Shown piece after piece: positions 11,949-23,708 of a stretch of 64,000 bases of DNA. A program made the position numbers and the translations under genes. Under the pieces are notes generated by a model. The model made no database searches. It was not told the origin of the DNA and saw nothing but the letters and a program-made list of their open reading frames with translations. Source of the stretch: Macrotrachela quadricornifera (Eukaryota > Rotifera > Eurotatoria > Philodinida > Philodinidae); NCBI GenBank assembly GCA_022393335.1, contig JAJEKB010021001.1:142835-206834 (forward strand). Direction: 5' to 3'. Positions within the stretch are counted from its first letter, which is position 1. Each line of letters opens with the position of its first letter.

Positions 11949-13940
11949 ATGATTATTCAAATCGAATTTTATTTATTATTTATTTTAAATATATATATAT
12001 GTTGGTCATTTAAAATAAAATCAAAACTTACACTTGATGAATTTTTTAATTCTACAGATTTTTCATCATTAAATTTTTCTCCATCTGGTAAATATTTATT
12101 ATTTCAAACAATACATTCAGAATGGAATTCTAGTTTATTTGAAAATAATTTATGGTTATATAATATTGAAACACAAGAGAAAAAATTAATTATTAAAAAA
12201 TTTAATCAATCATTAAAACCACAATGGTCACCAAGTGGAAATTTATTTGCATTTTTATATAATGATAAACTAAAGAATTTTATTTACTTTTATTCAATTT
12301 TATCAAATGAATTATTATCTATTCAAATAAATGTAGAAAATCCATCACTTTTAACATGGTCTAATAATGATTCATCCCTTTACATAGTTACAACAACATC
12401 ATCATCATCATCAATTGAAGATTTTATTTCATATCGACAACATATAAATAATGTTACTAGTACAATTCTTCGTCTTGATATCGATATAAAAAATCAATTA
12501 TCACCAATAATAGAAAATATTATTAAAAAAATTCCATTTCTTATTGGTGAATTATTATATATTCCAATTAATGAAAAACTTATATTTACATCAATATCAA
12601 CAATTATAGAAGATATAGATGCTTTTGAAATATATTCAATTGATCTACAAAATTCATCATTATTAACAAAATTAACAAATAATAAAGAATTTGAAATACA
12701 ATTAAAATTATCAAATGATGGTAAACATATTTTATTTCGAAAATATACAAGAAGATCAAGTCAACCAGAATTTAATGATACACAACGTCAATTATATTCA
12801 TTAAATTTAATAAATGGACAAATTGAACGTTTTGGAAAAGATTTTTTTGGAAATATTATTGGATATATAACAAAATTTGATGGTGGAGTTTATATTCTTG
12901 GACAAATAGGTACTCAAGTTCAAATATATACACAACAATCATCAATAGAAAATTTAATTCATCAATTAGGATGGAATGGAACTTATGAACAAATATCATC
13001 ATCAATATATCAACCTCGTTCAATTGCATTTGTTTATTCATCATTTAATAAACCAAAAGAAATTTATTTTGTACATGATATTAATCAACTTCAATCAGCA
13101 CAAGCAATAACAAATGAAAATTATTTATTAACTCAAAGAAATATACCTAAAGCGAAATTATATCAATGGAAAAATAATCAAGATGATGAAATCATTGAAG
13201 GAATTCTTCATTATCCACCTGATAAATTCGAATTTAAAAATTTACCACTTTTTGTTCTCATTCATGGTGGTCCATATGAAGCTAGTCTAAATAGTTTTCA
13301 AGCTGGATGGTATAATTGGGCTCCATTAGCTGCTACACAAGGATGGTTAGTTTTAGAACCAAATTATTGTGGATCAGCAGGATATGGTGATCAATTTACT
13401 AATGAAATTCGTCGTCAACCTTTAACTCGACCAACTAGAGATATACTTTCAGGTATTGATCAATTGATTAAAGATGGTATTGTTAATCCAAATAAATTAG
13501 CTATTGGTGGATATAGTTATGGTGGATTTTTAACAAATTGGTTAATTACACAAACTACACGTTTTAATGCTGCTCTATCTGGTTCAGGTGCAGTTGATCA
13601 TTCATCTGCTTGGGGTACAATGGATTTACCAATACTTTTTCATCATTTATTTGGTGGATTTCCATGGGATATGTCACATATTTATCAAATTGAATCACCT
13701 ATATATCATTTAGATAAAGTACGTACTCCTACACATATTGTTACAGGTGAAAAAGATACACGAGTTGATGCTGCACAATCTTATATATTGGAACGTGCTC
13801 TCTATTATCTTGGTATACCTGTAAAATTAATTATTCTTCCAAATGAAGGACATGATTTAGAGAATAATCCTTGGCATGGAAAAATAAAAGTTCGAGAAGA
13901 ACTTAAATGGTTACAGAAATATGGTTTTCAATCAAGATAA
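11949..13940 (+). CDS. Secreted-type prolyl oligopeptidase family (S9) serine peptidase, 663 aa
   Basis: Intact single-exon gene. A hydrophobic N-terminus (residues 2-20) looks like a signal peptide. Residues about 30-400 form the divergent beta-propeller typical of S9, with WSPSG-type blades. The alpha/beta-hydrolase domain follows: HGGP (439-442) for the oxyanion region, the nucleophile Ser523 in GGYSYGG, Asp603 in GEKDTRV and His635 in NEGHDL, so the catalytic triad is complete. Family members cleave oligopeptides, often dipeptides or acyl-amino acids, from the N-terminus. The order of motifs fits the dipeptidyl-peptidase/acylaminoacyl-peptidase branch rather than classical prolyl endopeptidase. 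It may act outside the cell or in lysosomes. AATAAATAAA follows about 50 bp after the stop. Close homologues in fungi and bacteria are likely, so its origin is open. Confidence 0.88.
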   Translation: MIIQIEFYLLFILNIYICWSFKIKSKLTLDEFFNSTDFSSLNFSPSGKYLLFQTIHSEWNSSLFENNLWLYNIETQEKKLIIKKFNQSLKPQWSPSGNLFAFLYNDKLKNFIYFYSILSNELLSIQINVENPSLLTWSNNDSSLYIVTTTSSSSSIEDFISYRQHINNVTSTILRLDIDIKNQLSPIIENIIKKIPFLIGELLYIPINEKLIFTSISTIIEDIDAFEIYSIDLQNSSLLTKLTNNKEFEIQLKLSNDGKHILFRKYTRRSSQPEFNDTQRQLYSLNLINGQIERFGKDFFGNIIGYITKFDGGVYILGQIGTQVQIYTQQSSIENLIHQLGWNGTYEQISSSIYQPRSIAFVYSSFNKPKEIYFVHDINQLQSAQAITNENYLLTQRNIPKAKLYQWKNNQDDEIIEGILHYPPDKFEFKNLPLFVLIHGGPYEASLNSFQAGWYNWAPLAATQGWLVLEPNYCGSAGYGDQFTNEIRRQPLTRPTRDILSGIDQLIKDGIVNPNKLAIGGYSYGGFLTNWLITQTTRFNAALSGSGAVDHSSAWGTMDLPILFHHLFGGFPWDMSHIYQIESPIYHLDKVRTPTHIVTGEKDTRVDAAQSYILERALYYLGIPVKLIILPNEGHDLENNPWHGKIKVREELKWLQKYGFQSR

Positions 13941-15126
13941 TTCTTTACCTATATAATTACTGGCAATTTTTCTAATGTTTTATTTTTCTTTTAGAATAAA
14001 TAAAAATAGAAATCGCGAACTGATCATGAAACATTTTTTTTTTTGGTACTTATACAATAGTTTTTCATTAAATGAAAAAATCTATCAAAGAAGAGAAAGA
14101 AAATAATTTCACTTGTTTTATATTAAAACAAAGCGACATGAAAACTAATAAAAAATAAACAAATATAAATGAAATCATGTCGCACAAAAACTATTTAACT
14201 GTGTTAATATATCATTTATATATGTAGTTAATTGTTAGTTTATATAATATATCCATTTGACAGAATTCTCCAATCGTTTTACCTCAATCACTCGCTAGAT
14301 ATTTCTCAAATCTAGGTATTTTTCCTGTAGCAGGCCTAAATAACTTTTTTTTCGATATAGGCCAATAGAGAAAAAACATTATCTATCTATGGTATTTGAT
14401 CACACTTCAACTAATTGAATAATATTAAACTACTTATAAAACCAATTTCGGCTTGTTATGCACTGGTTGTACAGAGTGTGTAATTTCAGGTTGGAATAAT
14501 ACTGTGATTTAAAACAGAGCCAATAGTAAATTTTATACCAAATAAAAGTGCATCAATTATCAATATTAAATGGTAAGAGTTTTACAAAACTTTTTATATC
14601 AAACATAACAATTTGTTGTAAACAGAATGCATAGAAACATTTTCTTCAATAAATTCCATTTTAAATACTCTTTCATTTGATATTAAATTTACCGTTGTCC
14701 TTATTTAAAATCACAGCATTATTTCACCGCAAAATTACGCACTCTGTACAACCAGTGCATAACCAACCGAAATTGGTTTTATAGATAGTTTCATATTAGT
14801 ACAGTTTTCTTAAGTGGAATTTTTTCTATCATTTGTATAGATACGAATAAATCTGTTAGATGAACTGAAAATGAGTTAAAAATCTCAATTGAGTTATATT
14901 TTATTAGAAAACTAAAGAGTTCAGAATTTTTCTCAGTGAGATCATCTACCAAAAATATGTCTCAATTTTATTACAGAAGTCAAGATACTTGATATTAGAG
15001 ACTGTGCAAAAACTACACATGCGCTTTATTTTTGTTTCAATGGAATACAAAAATGTTAAACATTTCTATAAAAAAAAAATTAATAAAAATTGTAGTAAAA
15101 AAGCGAAATGTATAACATAATTATCT
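13941..15126. other. Intergenic stretch with one inverted-repeat element
   Basis: About 1.2 kb of AT-rich DNA between convergent genes. The only structure recognised is the element at 14421-14797. Confidence 0.5.
14421..14797. mobile_element. MITE with about 90-bp terminal inverted repeats
   Basis: Left arm 14421-14511 and right arm 14705-14797 are near-complete reverse complements. They share blocks such as TATAAAACCAATTTCGG, TTATGCACTGGTTGTACAGA and CTGTGATTT. The arms begin AATATtAAACTA on the left and AATATgAAACTA on the inverted right. The core of about 190 bp has no ORF. Arm similarity is high, so the copy is probably not very old. I could not confirm a target-site duplication. Confidence 0.8.
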
Positions 15127-15644
15127 TTATGTATTCTTCTTCGTTAATATTTTAACTTTTCTTTCAGCTAATACTTGTAATATCAATAATAAACCTAACA
15201 ACACTCCCATTATTCCATGATTGTAGGCTATTTGTTTTAAATATCCGTCTTTTACACTATCACTTGCTTGAGTTTCAGCTGCTAATAAATCAATATATTT
15301 TTTTATTCTAAACAGAAAAATCGCAACGATTGTCATAAATACTGGTGCACTTAAAGTATCATAAATTGTTCGTTTAATATTTCGAAACATAATGATAGCA
15401 CCAATAAACATTGGTACAAGTGTAACTAATGATGTATACCATGGTTGATGAAAATCATTCTCATAATAAGAAATACATGCATTACGTTGCATAGATGTGA
15501 GAGATGGAGAAACAAGTGAATAATGGTCACAAAACATATCAATAGATAAAAGACCTAATAAAATTAAAAATATTGAATAAAGACAATGTGAGAAGAATAA
15601 AACATACCGAAAGCATATGAAATGACACATAATGCTAAAACCAT
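15127..15644 (-). CDS. Four-helix membrane protein with KKxx tail, copy 1
   Basis: Two exons on the minus strand: 15608-15644 (ATG, 12 codons plus 1 nt) and 15127-15554, separated by a 53-bp GTATGT...TTAG intron. The product is 154 aa. Membrane helices lie at about 1-20, 52-70, 81-97 and 125-142. The first loop has cysteines (in DMFCDHY and RNACISYY). The last four residues are KKNT, which fits the C-terminal dilysine signal for retrieval to the ER. I do not recognise the family and assign no function. The neighbour at 17067-17586 is a close paralogue with identical exon lengths and protein length. The longer uninterrupted reading that runs through the intron is rejected, because the spliced start matches the paralogue (M-[VA]-LALC-[VI]). 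Confidence 0.75.
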
Positions 15645-17066
15645 CGTTTTTTTTATTCTAATAAATTAATCTAGTTTTTTTCTATTTAATCATTAGTGTA
15701 GAATCAAAAAATCTCTTTGTTTATATTTTTATTTAAAAAAAAAACAAGTTTCGTTTGTAAATTGATTGCCCAATAAAATAAGTATTACCACCCTTTCTAT
15801 CTAATTAAAATTTAAATGTTCAAAATCCGTTCAATACAAACTTAAACTAATTTTATCATATCTATAAAAATTCTATTTACTGCATCTAGATTAAAAAGCC
15901 GTATTTAGATGTCACTAGTTTTCGAAAAGAATAATTGTTCAAAAATATTGGTAAAAAATTAGATTGTCAACATATTAAACATCAAAAAATCTAAACTCTA
16001 TAAGATCATCCGATTCTGTTACTGATATTTATCGATAAATATAATAAAAATTTTCATATTAATTCTTCTTCATAAAATTTTGTTTAATAAATGTATGTAG
16101 TAAATTGCCAGATGATAGTATGTTCTTTGAATTATATTTGATTATTATTTGATGTTTTATAAGATCAAATTTTTCTTATGAAATAGAGTAACATAAAAAG
16201 AGTACTTTGTGAGATGATTCATTAAGAATCAGAATATTATCTCACGTATGGTTTTTTTTGCAAGTAAATAGCTATTAGATTTCGAAAGAATTGTGGCAAT
16301 TTAGTAAGGATCAAATAGACGCTAACAATTCTATGAATTTATAGAAATCAATAAAATCTTTCATATATTCCGTCGTTTCTTTTGCATAGTTTGATGTCGA
16401 ATGCAGTATATTACTTCAGTATCTTGATGAACCATAGCGAAGAGATTTCTTGATCTTTAAGTCACATGGAATATTCTAATCCGAAAAATTGGATTATTTC
16501 TACATTATCCAATTTCAAAAATGTAAAGCAGTGGAATAAATTAACTGCACCAGAATAAAGGTTATGACTAGTACTTCACTATTTTGTAAAGTAAATCTCA
16601 CATCAGTTTAATTCGTGTATGGGTGATATGTATAAACTGGAATGTTAATGTGCAGAATTGACTAATGGAATACTAAACATATGGAAAAAATATTTGTAGG
16701 ATTTCTTCTTCTAAATTTGATTGCTGAAAGTTTTAGTACAATGAATGCAGTTCATCTTAAGGCTGTGAAACTAAATATGTTTCCAGAGTTTTCGACAAAT
16801 AGAGGCTGAAAAGAGAAATATATGTAGAGTGAGATCATATTGATTAAAGTAACGAATCATCTTGTAGATTATTTGTCAATTTTATTAGGAAAATTAAGAA
16901 TTTTACCGTTAGAGACTGTGAATAAAACAGACAAACTTTACTTTTATTCCAGTCGAAAGTAAAAATGTTGAATATCGATATAAAATAAAATCAATAAAAA
17001 TTACAGTAGAAAAAAAAGAAAAATCATCAATTTAATAAAAACAGTGTTATTATGATGTAATCATTT
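15645..17066. other. Spacer between the tandem membrane-protein genes
   Basis: About 1.4 kb. The part next to copy 1 (to about 15930) is its promoter side and resembles the region upstream of copy 2. The part from about 16912 resembles the sequence downstream of copy 1. Between these, nothing is recognised. Confidence 0.5.
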
Positions 17067-17586
17067 TCATAAAATTTTTTTCACCAGTTTTTTTGTTTTT
17101 CGTTGTGCTAATGCTTGCAATATCAATAATAATGCCAATAATACTCCTATTATTGCATGATTATAGGCTATTTGTTTTAAATATCCTTCTTTTGCACTAT
17201 CACTTGCTTCAGTTTCGACTGCTAACAATTGAATGTATTTTTTGATTCTAAGTAGAAAAAGGCCTACTACTACCAAAAACACTGGTATACTCAAAGTATC
17301 ATAAATTGTTCGTTTCATATTTCGAAACATGACGATAGCACCAATAAGCATTGGTAAGAGTGTGACCAATGATGTATACCATGGTTGACGAAAAGCATTT
17401 TGATAATATGAAGTACATGTATTAAGTTGAGCAGAAGTGGGAGATGGAGAAACAAGTGAATAATGATCACAAAACATATCAATAGATAAAAGACCTGATC
17501 AAATAAAAAATATGAAATCAAGGTAAGATAAAGAGAATATGTGACATACCTAATGCAAATGAAACGATACATAATGCTAAAGCCAT
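17067..17586 (-). CDS. Four-helix membrane protein with KKxx tail, copy 2
   Basis: Exons 17550-17586 and 17067-17494 flank a 55-bp intron (GTATGT...TCAG) in phase 1, exactly as in copy 1. The product is again 154 aa. Most residues match copy 1, including IDMFCDHYSLVSPS, QPWYTSLVTL, KRTIYDTLS and GYLKQIAYNH. The tail differs in sequence but keeps a dilysine signal (KKIL). Conservation of the protein and of the terminal KKxx despite diverged flanks suggests both copies are under selection. Function unknown; likely a membrane protein cycling through the ER. Confidence 0.75.
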
Positions 17587-19393
17587 TTTCCTATTTTAAT
17601 AGATGCTAAAATAATAAATAGAAAATCTAAAACAAAAATAAGTTCTATGACTTCGAAACTTTTTTAGATTTATAAAAACCAAAATAGTTTAACGAAAAAA
17701 ATTGATCGATTTATTCATTTCATCATTTACTTAATATCAATAAATCGCTAGAATTAAACTTTACTCTAATGAACTTCAAGTAATTCGGATTTATAAAACC
17801 GAAAATTTGATTGTGAAACTTGAACAATCTATACAAACTTGTTTTTTTTATCAGTTGTGTTTATCTAATAGAGTTTTAATCTTTAATTATGTTTTTACCT
17901 TAAAACAAACCACATTTTATTTGTAAAATATTCATCCAATGAAATAAGAACTAAGGCTGTTTCTTTTTAATTAAAGAATTCCAATGTTCGAAATCTGTAC
18001 AGCAGAGACTTGCATTAATTTTGCATATCTAAAAACTCTCAGCTAGCATACATAGGCTACGAAGTCAGGACCAGATGTCACTAGTTTTCGTAAACAAAAT
18101 TACACTGAAAAATTTTCTTATGTAGAATTACTTTCAACACATTGCTTGAAAGAAAAGAAATCTTTTACTTATGAGGGAAGGTCTCCAAGTGTGACTCTCC
18201 ATTTTGAATCGGGTATTTATCATTTTGTAGAGCTCAGTGAGTACCCTAACCCCGTTATTCAGAAGGAACATCCTTGTAAAACATTAAACTCAAATGAAAG
18301 AGGGATATGTCCTATTTTGCCCGTATATAAAATAATAAATCTTTCTTATTTCATAGCTATCCTCATCAATTACTGGCTCAATTATAATAAAATAGTAAAA
18401 AATCAATATTTAATTTCATCGCTTATGCATTATCTCAAGAACGAACATGCATAAAATGTACAAAACAATATGATAAGAGTTCATCTCTGTATTTATGTAA
18501 TTAGATATTATGTTTCTCCATTATAACTTTCTCTCTTCTCATAGGATGAATTACATAGACAGCGCAATGAGTATAAATGTACTGTTGTAGTCCGTTGTTT
18601 AGTTCACTTTGTTGTATTCACTACAATTTATCCAATGTTTGAAGATATCTTGTCGATCACTATAGTGTTCTAGTCTTACAGCGAAGCTACTATTGTTTGT
18701 TTCGTCTAGTTCGTTCTATTTAAGACGTGGTGTAGACATAATTGGTCGTTCATATTCATTGCCAGTTTTACAAATTATTTATTGGAAAAACAATTTTTTT
18801 CTCAATATTTGATTATAGTATCGTTATTATTATATAAAACATTAAATCAAATAGTCAGTCAAAACTAAGTGAACAATAGTAAGAATATTATTTGCAGTGA
18901 TAATCAATTAGAACAAAGAATGATAATATTTATTTAACATGCCATTTAAACTATAGGATACACTTTGTTGTAGTTTCTTCTTTATGTTCTAAAAAAACGG
19001 AAGAAGTCATGATACACGCTATTTCTAATACGATATAATATCATTTTTTTCCATTCTGTTGTCTTACTCAAGTTACGTTTTCGTTTGTTTTTTTTCTTCC
19101 TCACATTACTATAGGCATTGTTCGAGGTAATGAAAAGGAGGTAGAATACGAAGAAAAATAAGATAACGTGTAAAGCCTATTCTGAATGAGTCATAACTTA
19201 GGATATCCATAGTCTTGTTTGTTGTTTTATGTGCATGTATATAGCGTTTGTAATATAAAAAAACAACATGATAAGGTGTGACGAGGCGATTTATTTATAG
19301 AAAAAAAGAAACGATCAATTATTTACTGGTATATAAAATGAATTATTAATCTTTTTTTTATTTGTTTCGATGATTTAGATTCTGTTTATACTG
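17587..19393. other. Intergenic stretch before the methyltransferase gene
   Basis: About 1.8 kb between divergently arranged genes. The ORF at 18146-18454 begins with TTG, not ATG, and matches nothing known to me. Apart from the duplicated upstream motif at about 18072, I see no feature. Confidence 0.45.
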
Positions 19394-20254
19394 ATGTTTT
19401 CTGTCGCTACTCTTCCACTATCGACCACAACTGAGCGCCAAGAGATTTATAGTTACGTTCTTGCTCGTTATCATGGTCGCGAAAATACTCATGAGTGTAT
19501 TTCAAAGTGTCTGTCACAACAAATATCACAAAAGCAAGAAGATTTTCGTGTTTTAATAATCGGACCTGGTCCAGGAGATATCGAGTTGAAATTACTTGCT
19601 TGTCATAAAATAGATTATTTAATAGCAGTAGAACCGAGTCTTGAAGTGGCCGAGACACTCGAAACAAATTTACGCTCATCGTCAAGTTTTATCAAGAAAT
19701 GGAATATTGAACGAACAAAACTCGAATCTTATTTAATGAATAAAAACAACATTGACGGTCCTTTCGATATTATTTTGATGACCCATTCAGTATATTATCT
19801 TCCTACTCGTGGTCAAATACTTCGTCAGGTTCGCTCTTTACTTCGTCCTCACACAGGTCAATTTATCATGGTCATCACATATGGTTGCTTCAGCACGATT
19901 ACGCGCAAGTATATACCCGAATCAAAACATGTTTACGATGCTGATGATCTTGATGATGATCTACGAGACGTTGGTATTCCATTCAAGCGTTATCTCACTA
20001 ATGTTACATTGGATTTAACAGACCTCAAAGGCAATGATAAGCTTGAATGGGCTTTTGCCTCGTTATTCCTAGAAGTCAATGTAGCTAATGATGACAAAAA
20101 TCTTACAAAAGAGATGATCGAAGATTTGTTACATATGGCTGAGACGACTAAAGATGGTAAATTAGAGATTAAATTTCGGGAAGACATATTCCTTGTTCAA
20201 CCAATCGACGAAAATGAGACAAGTTTTCTCAAAGAACATGTTATGTCCATCTAG
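19394..20254 (+). CDS. SAM-dependent methyltransferase, histamine N-methyltransferase-like, 286 aa
   Basis: Single-exon gene. Class I Rossmann methyltransferase features are clear: motif I VLIIGPGPGD (53-62), an acidic ribose-binding residue Glu80 in AVEPS, and the post-II segment FDIILMTHSVYYL (124-136), followed by LLRPHTGQFIMVI. The position and form of these motifs, with VEPS and the HSVYY segment, resemble the histamine N-methyltransferase family. The usual length of about 290 aa also fits. The acceptor substrate cannot be inferred, and bdelloids may use such proteins for other small amines. The base composition is less AT-biased than the flanking DNA. Confidence 0.75.
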   Translation: MFSVATLPLSTTTERQEIYSYVLARYHGRENTHECISKCLSQQISQKQEDFRVLIIGPGPGDIELKLLACHKIDYLIAVEPSLEVAETLETNLRSSSSFIKKWNIERTKLESYLMNKNNIDGPFDIILMTHSVYYLPTRGQILRQVRSLLRPHTGQFIMVITYGCFSTITRKYIPESKHVYDADDLDDDLRDVGIPFKRYLTNVTLDLTDLKGNDKLEWAFASLFLEVNVANDDKNLTKEMIEDLLHMAETTKDGKLEIKFREDIFLVQPIDENETSFLKEHVMSI

Positions 20255-23200
20255 TTTATATAATGTTCTATTAGATTTTTATTTACTAATCAATTAGTTT
20301 GTGCCGTCACTAACTTTCTTCTCAAAGTGCAAATACTGTAGATGTGTTACCTTAAACACTTATTCTCGAGCTGAATCTATTCAAAGGAAGAGAAGGAAAT
20401 TGCAAATCATCTACCAAAATAATTTTAATTTTGCTTGAGAATCATCATCATCAGGTAAAGGACGGGGTCAATAAGCGATGAAATCGGTCCCTTCGAGAAA
20501 TTCAATTCCTTTTATATAAAACTTTTATATACAGTGCTTAAAATCGTTTAGTAGTAGTATTAAATCAATTGCAATTGTCTGGGCTGTACTCAGGTCGCCT
20601 GAAATAGTGAAAGATTTTCATATATACATGATGCCCAACTAGGAATAGTAACTAGATGTTTTCGATTTCATCGATTATCGATCCCTGTCCTTTGCAATTC
20701 TATATATTCTGCATGTCGGTCGTGTCTCATATTAAATAGAAATCTTAACAGATTTCAATTGTCGTTCCACAATACTATTCTTTCTCATTTTGTACGTTTA
20801 CATATAAGAATAGGAAGCATAATAAAGAAATTCACGTCAACTGATGATTAAATATTGATATCAAATTCAAAAAGTTTCGCATGAAGTGAAGTATGTGTTG
20901 TGGATTCTAATTTCATTGCAGGAAATATTTTATTTGTTCAATGAAAACTACCACCTGATGTTGCCTGTAATAATTGACAAATCAATTACAAGAAATGAAC
21001 GTTAATTGTGGTGGTTATTATGAAACTAACTAATCAACGATCGTTCACTAACAATTAAATCAAACACGAAAATTTAAATAACGTTTGTGTTTGAGAGACA
21101 TTTTCAGAAATTTTTGTTTACTTGCAAAACACTTTTAAATTGTCGTATTCCATGCACATGTATGCTACAGAATTTTTTGAAGTCTTTTAAGAAAAACGTA
21201 TGACTAGCATGTAAATGCCACTATTATTTATATGTGCCTGTAAAACGATTTGAATTTTAGTAACTTTTCAATTTTAATGCAGAAAGATTCTATTTTAGTA
21301 TAACTATCATTACAATAATTCTGTATCAACACATAACTTTTCAATATTGTACAATACATATGTTATCTCATGCAATGATTTAATTGTTTACTTGATAAAA
21401 GGAACTTGCATTTAAATAATTATGTTGCATTAACTGAAAAAATATGTTCATTTTTTGTACTTAAAAAGGTGAGTACACTCTAGAATTGGTCAGTGTGTCC
21501 GTTCGTTTACACGATAACTCTTTGCAACTACATCCGATTGTGCTGAAATTTTGTGTGCAGAATTGATTCATCAGTATCGCGGTTGAGAAGTGGAGATGAG
21601 AAGGATCCGTCAAGAAATGGCCGAGTTATCGAAAAAATTGTCATTATTGATCAGACTATCTCCGAGGGGGTACAGGGATTTTTTCAAAAAAAAATATTTT
21701 TCTCAGAATTATTTAAAATATGCATGAATCGACTCAGTTTTTAACGTTGATTCTGAATATGATATTAGTTTATAATCAAATCGTAGTTTTTTAAGTGAAA
21801 TTTATATAAACAGGGTTCCAAAATGCATAAAACTTGTATCATGAGGTCAATGTGCCTAAATATGTCTCGGGTGACTAGCAGTTTTGGAGTGTTATAAATG
21901 CATGATCTCGTCGCCACTAAAAAGAGTTATCAAATAGGAAAAATCCAAACTCGATATCTATTAATATTGATAGGTTATTATGAAAATATTGATGCCTCTG
22001 TCTATCATATATCTGTCATAGATCTATGAGGTTACCTATCACCATAATCTCGCTAGATACAAGCACAAATCCATTCTGAAATAACTTCTCCTATTCGGTT
22101 TTCTAAGTTAAGCACGAATCTGAACTCGATTTTTGTGATTTCTAAAGATATTATATCACTATGGGAGTTGAGTCAATAATCACTAGATGGGATCGCCTAT
22201 AGTGTCGTCCATGCTAACTTGGCTCCGCATGTTTTCTATTCTTATAATTAAGTGAGAAAAGATGTGTCTTGATGAGATCAATGTCTTGTAGAAAAATAAA
22301 CCTAGGATATCGTGTACCAGGTGAGAAAAATCTAAAATATCATCTCCCGGAATGTAATATTTTTTCAGATTTTCTCAGTTTTTGTCTTCGAGCACCTCTT
22401 TTATCTCATAACTTCCTCACTTGCGTAGAATGAATTTGTAGACTAAACTGTTTTCTATCCAAATGAAATGTCCCAGAGCTCAAATGGCCATCCTGTTCAC
22501 GAGATAAGGTCAACATGCTGAGCGTAGATTCAAGATAGGTAGTTTTAAGACAGTTCGACAAAAATCAATTTGTCGTCAATACTTTTTACTTTTTGAAGTA
22601 CACATAACACTCGGATTTGAATCCGAGGTTTTCACATTTATTTTATTCTATGATCCAAATAAGCATCATAATCCATCACGTCGATCTGGATATTTTATTA
22701 TTTCGATGTATGCAATGCTTATATCAATGTGTCTCAGCTAGTAATCATATTCGACAAATTGTTTGTATCTGTTGTCCTAGCATATCAACAATAATCAATG
22801 AATTGCCATAGCAGCAACAAAATGTGTTAATCTATCTGTGTACAGAACATGATAATCATGAGATGAATTCAATTCATGATCGAAACACGCGAGATGATAT
22901 TGCGTTTAATCTTAACAGTGACTGCGAATGTAAAGGCCGATTTGCGCTATTGGATGCATCTTATATGAATGGAAATATAGGTCAAGCTCTAGATGAATTA
23001 CAAAAAAACCAAAGAACAAACATGCAATACACTGGGAATATCTTCTATTAATGGAAGTCATCAGAAAAATACTCCTCCAAATCTATTGAATACATTTTCT
23101 AAAAGTCAAGAAACAATATATACAGACTTAAATTTTGTTATTTAAGAAATAAATCTCATTGTTTTATCTAAAATATAATTAAGTAATACAATTAATTTTT

Positions 23201-23340
23201 TTTTAAATATAAAAATCATATTTGCCACTTAATTATGAGAAAACTAACTAATTAAAGGATATAAAATTATTTCTGAGTCAATTCAGCATAAAAATAAATC
23301 TATAAATCTATTTTTAAAACCTTTACATATACATGTATAC
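20255..23340. other. Intergenic stretch with transposon traces
   Basis: About 3 kb. A short inverted-repeat element lies at 20455-20693. The segment around 21450-21720 is compositionally distinct (more GC, GGGGG run) and may be repeat-derived. ORFs at 22617-22811 and 22824-23051 have less biased translations, the second containing CECKGRFALLDASYM, but neither has a recognisable domain or splice model. They may be a gene relic. Confidence 0.4.
20455..20693. mobile_element. Short MITE-like element, about 240 bp
   Basis: The left end, TAAAGGACGGGGTC..., and the right end, read in reverse complement as AAAGGACAGGGATCGATAA, agree through CGATGAAATCG. The imperfect inverted repeat is about 35 bp long. 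There is no ORF. The flanks show no clear target-site duplication. Confidence 0.5.
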
Positions 23341-23708
23341 CAAGTCGTTGAGAGTGAGAAGGAGCAAAAAAAGTTAGAACTTAGAAAGAAATTCCAAATT
23401 GATGAATTATTAAAACATCTACATAAATCTTGAAGTTTTTGGTAAATTACATAGTGATATTGGTCATTTTTTTGTAAGTAATTGTTTAACATGAATAGAT
23501 TTATTGTTCCACGATACAATCGACCATTTCTTTCAATTATATGAAAATACTTATGATCAAAATTCATGATTAAGCCAAAATCGTGCAAAAGTTGAAAAAT
23601 AACCAAAACTTACAGAATATTTGAAAACTCAATATAAAACATAATTTAAAAAAGTAGACTAAAAAATATTCATACGTTTGTATTTTTTCTGTTGTTATTT
23701 TAACATAT
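23341..23708 (+). pseudogene. Decayed 3' half of a sigma-class GST gene
   Basis: This region aligns base by base with the C-terminal half of the intact GST at 24340-24957, starting at the codons for IRRE and running through the stop and into the 3' UTR (shared block ending TTATTTTAACAT). The aligned coding part is about 309 bp in both. The copy has frameshifting indels near the QNLEV region and in-frame stops, for example TGA at the position of the Trp codon in LTWAD. No 5' half is recognisable upstream. It is a non-functional tandem duplicate about 1 kb upstream of its parent. Confidence 0.8.

Larger units (their letters stand above)
14998..18095. repeat. Tandem duplication of a roughly 1-kb gene unit
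   Basis: The two membrane-protein genes share more than their exons. Downstream, a GAGACTGTG...AAAATGTT segment appears at about 14997-15056 and again at about 16912-16966. Upstream, AGATGTCACTAGTTTTCG occurs at about 15907 and about 18072 with weaker similarity around it. The unit therefore covers promoter, gene and 3' region. The spacing differs between sides (about 1.94 kb at the genes, about 2.16 kb at the upstream motif), which means indels have accumulated since the duplication. Confidence 0.7.

Noticed and set aside
18146..18454. 102-codon ORF
   Set aside because: Opens with TTG, has no recognisable domain and no splice support.
22617..23051. Possible broken gene with Cys-rich and CECKGRFALLDASYM segments
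   Set aside because: A faint likeness to SET-domain proteins is too weak to call; no frame joins the parts.
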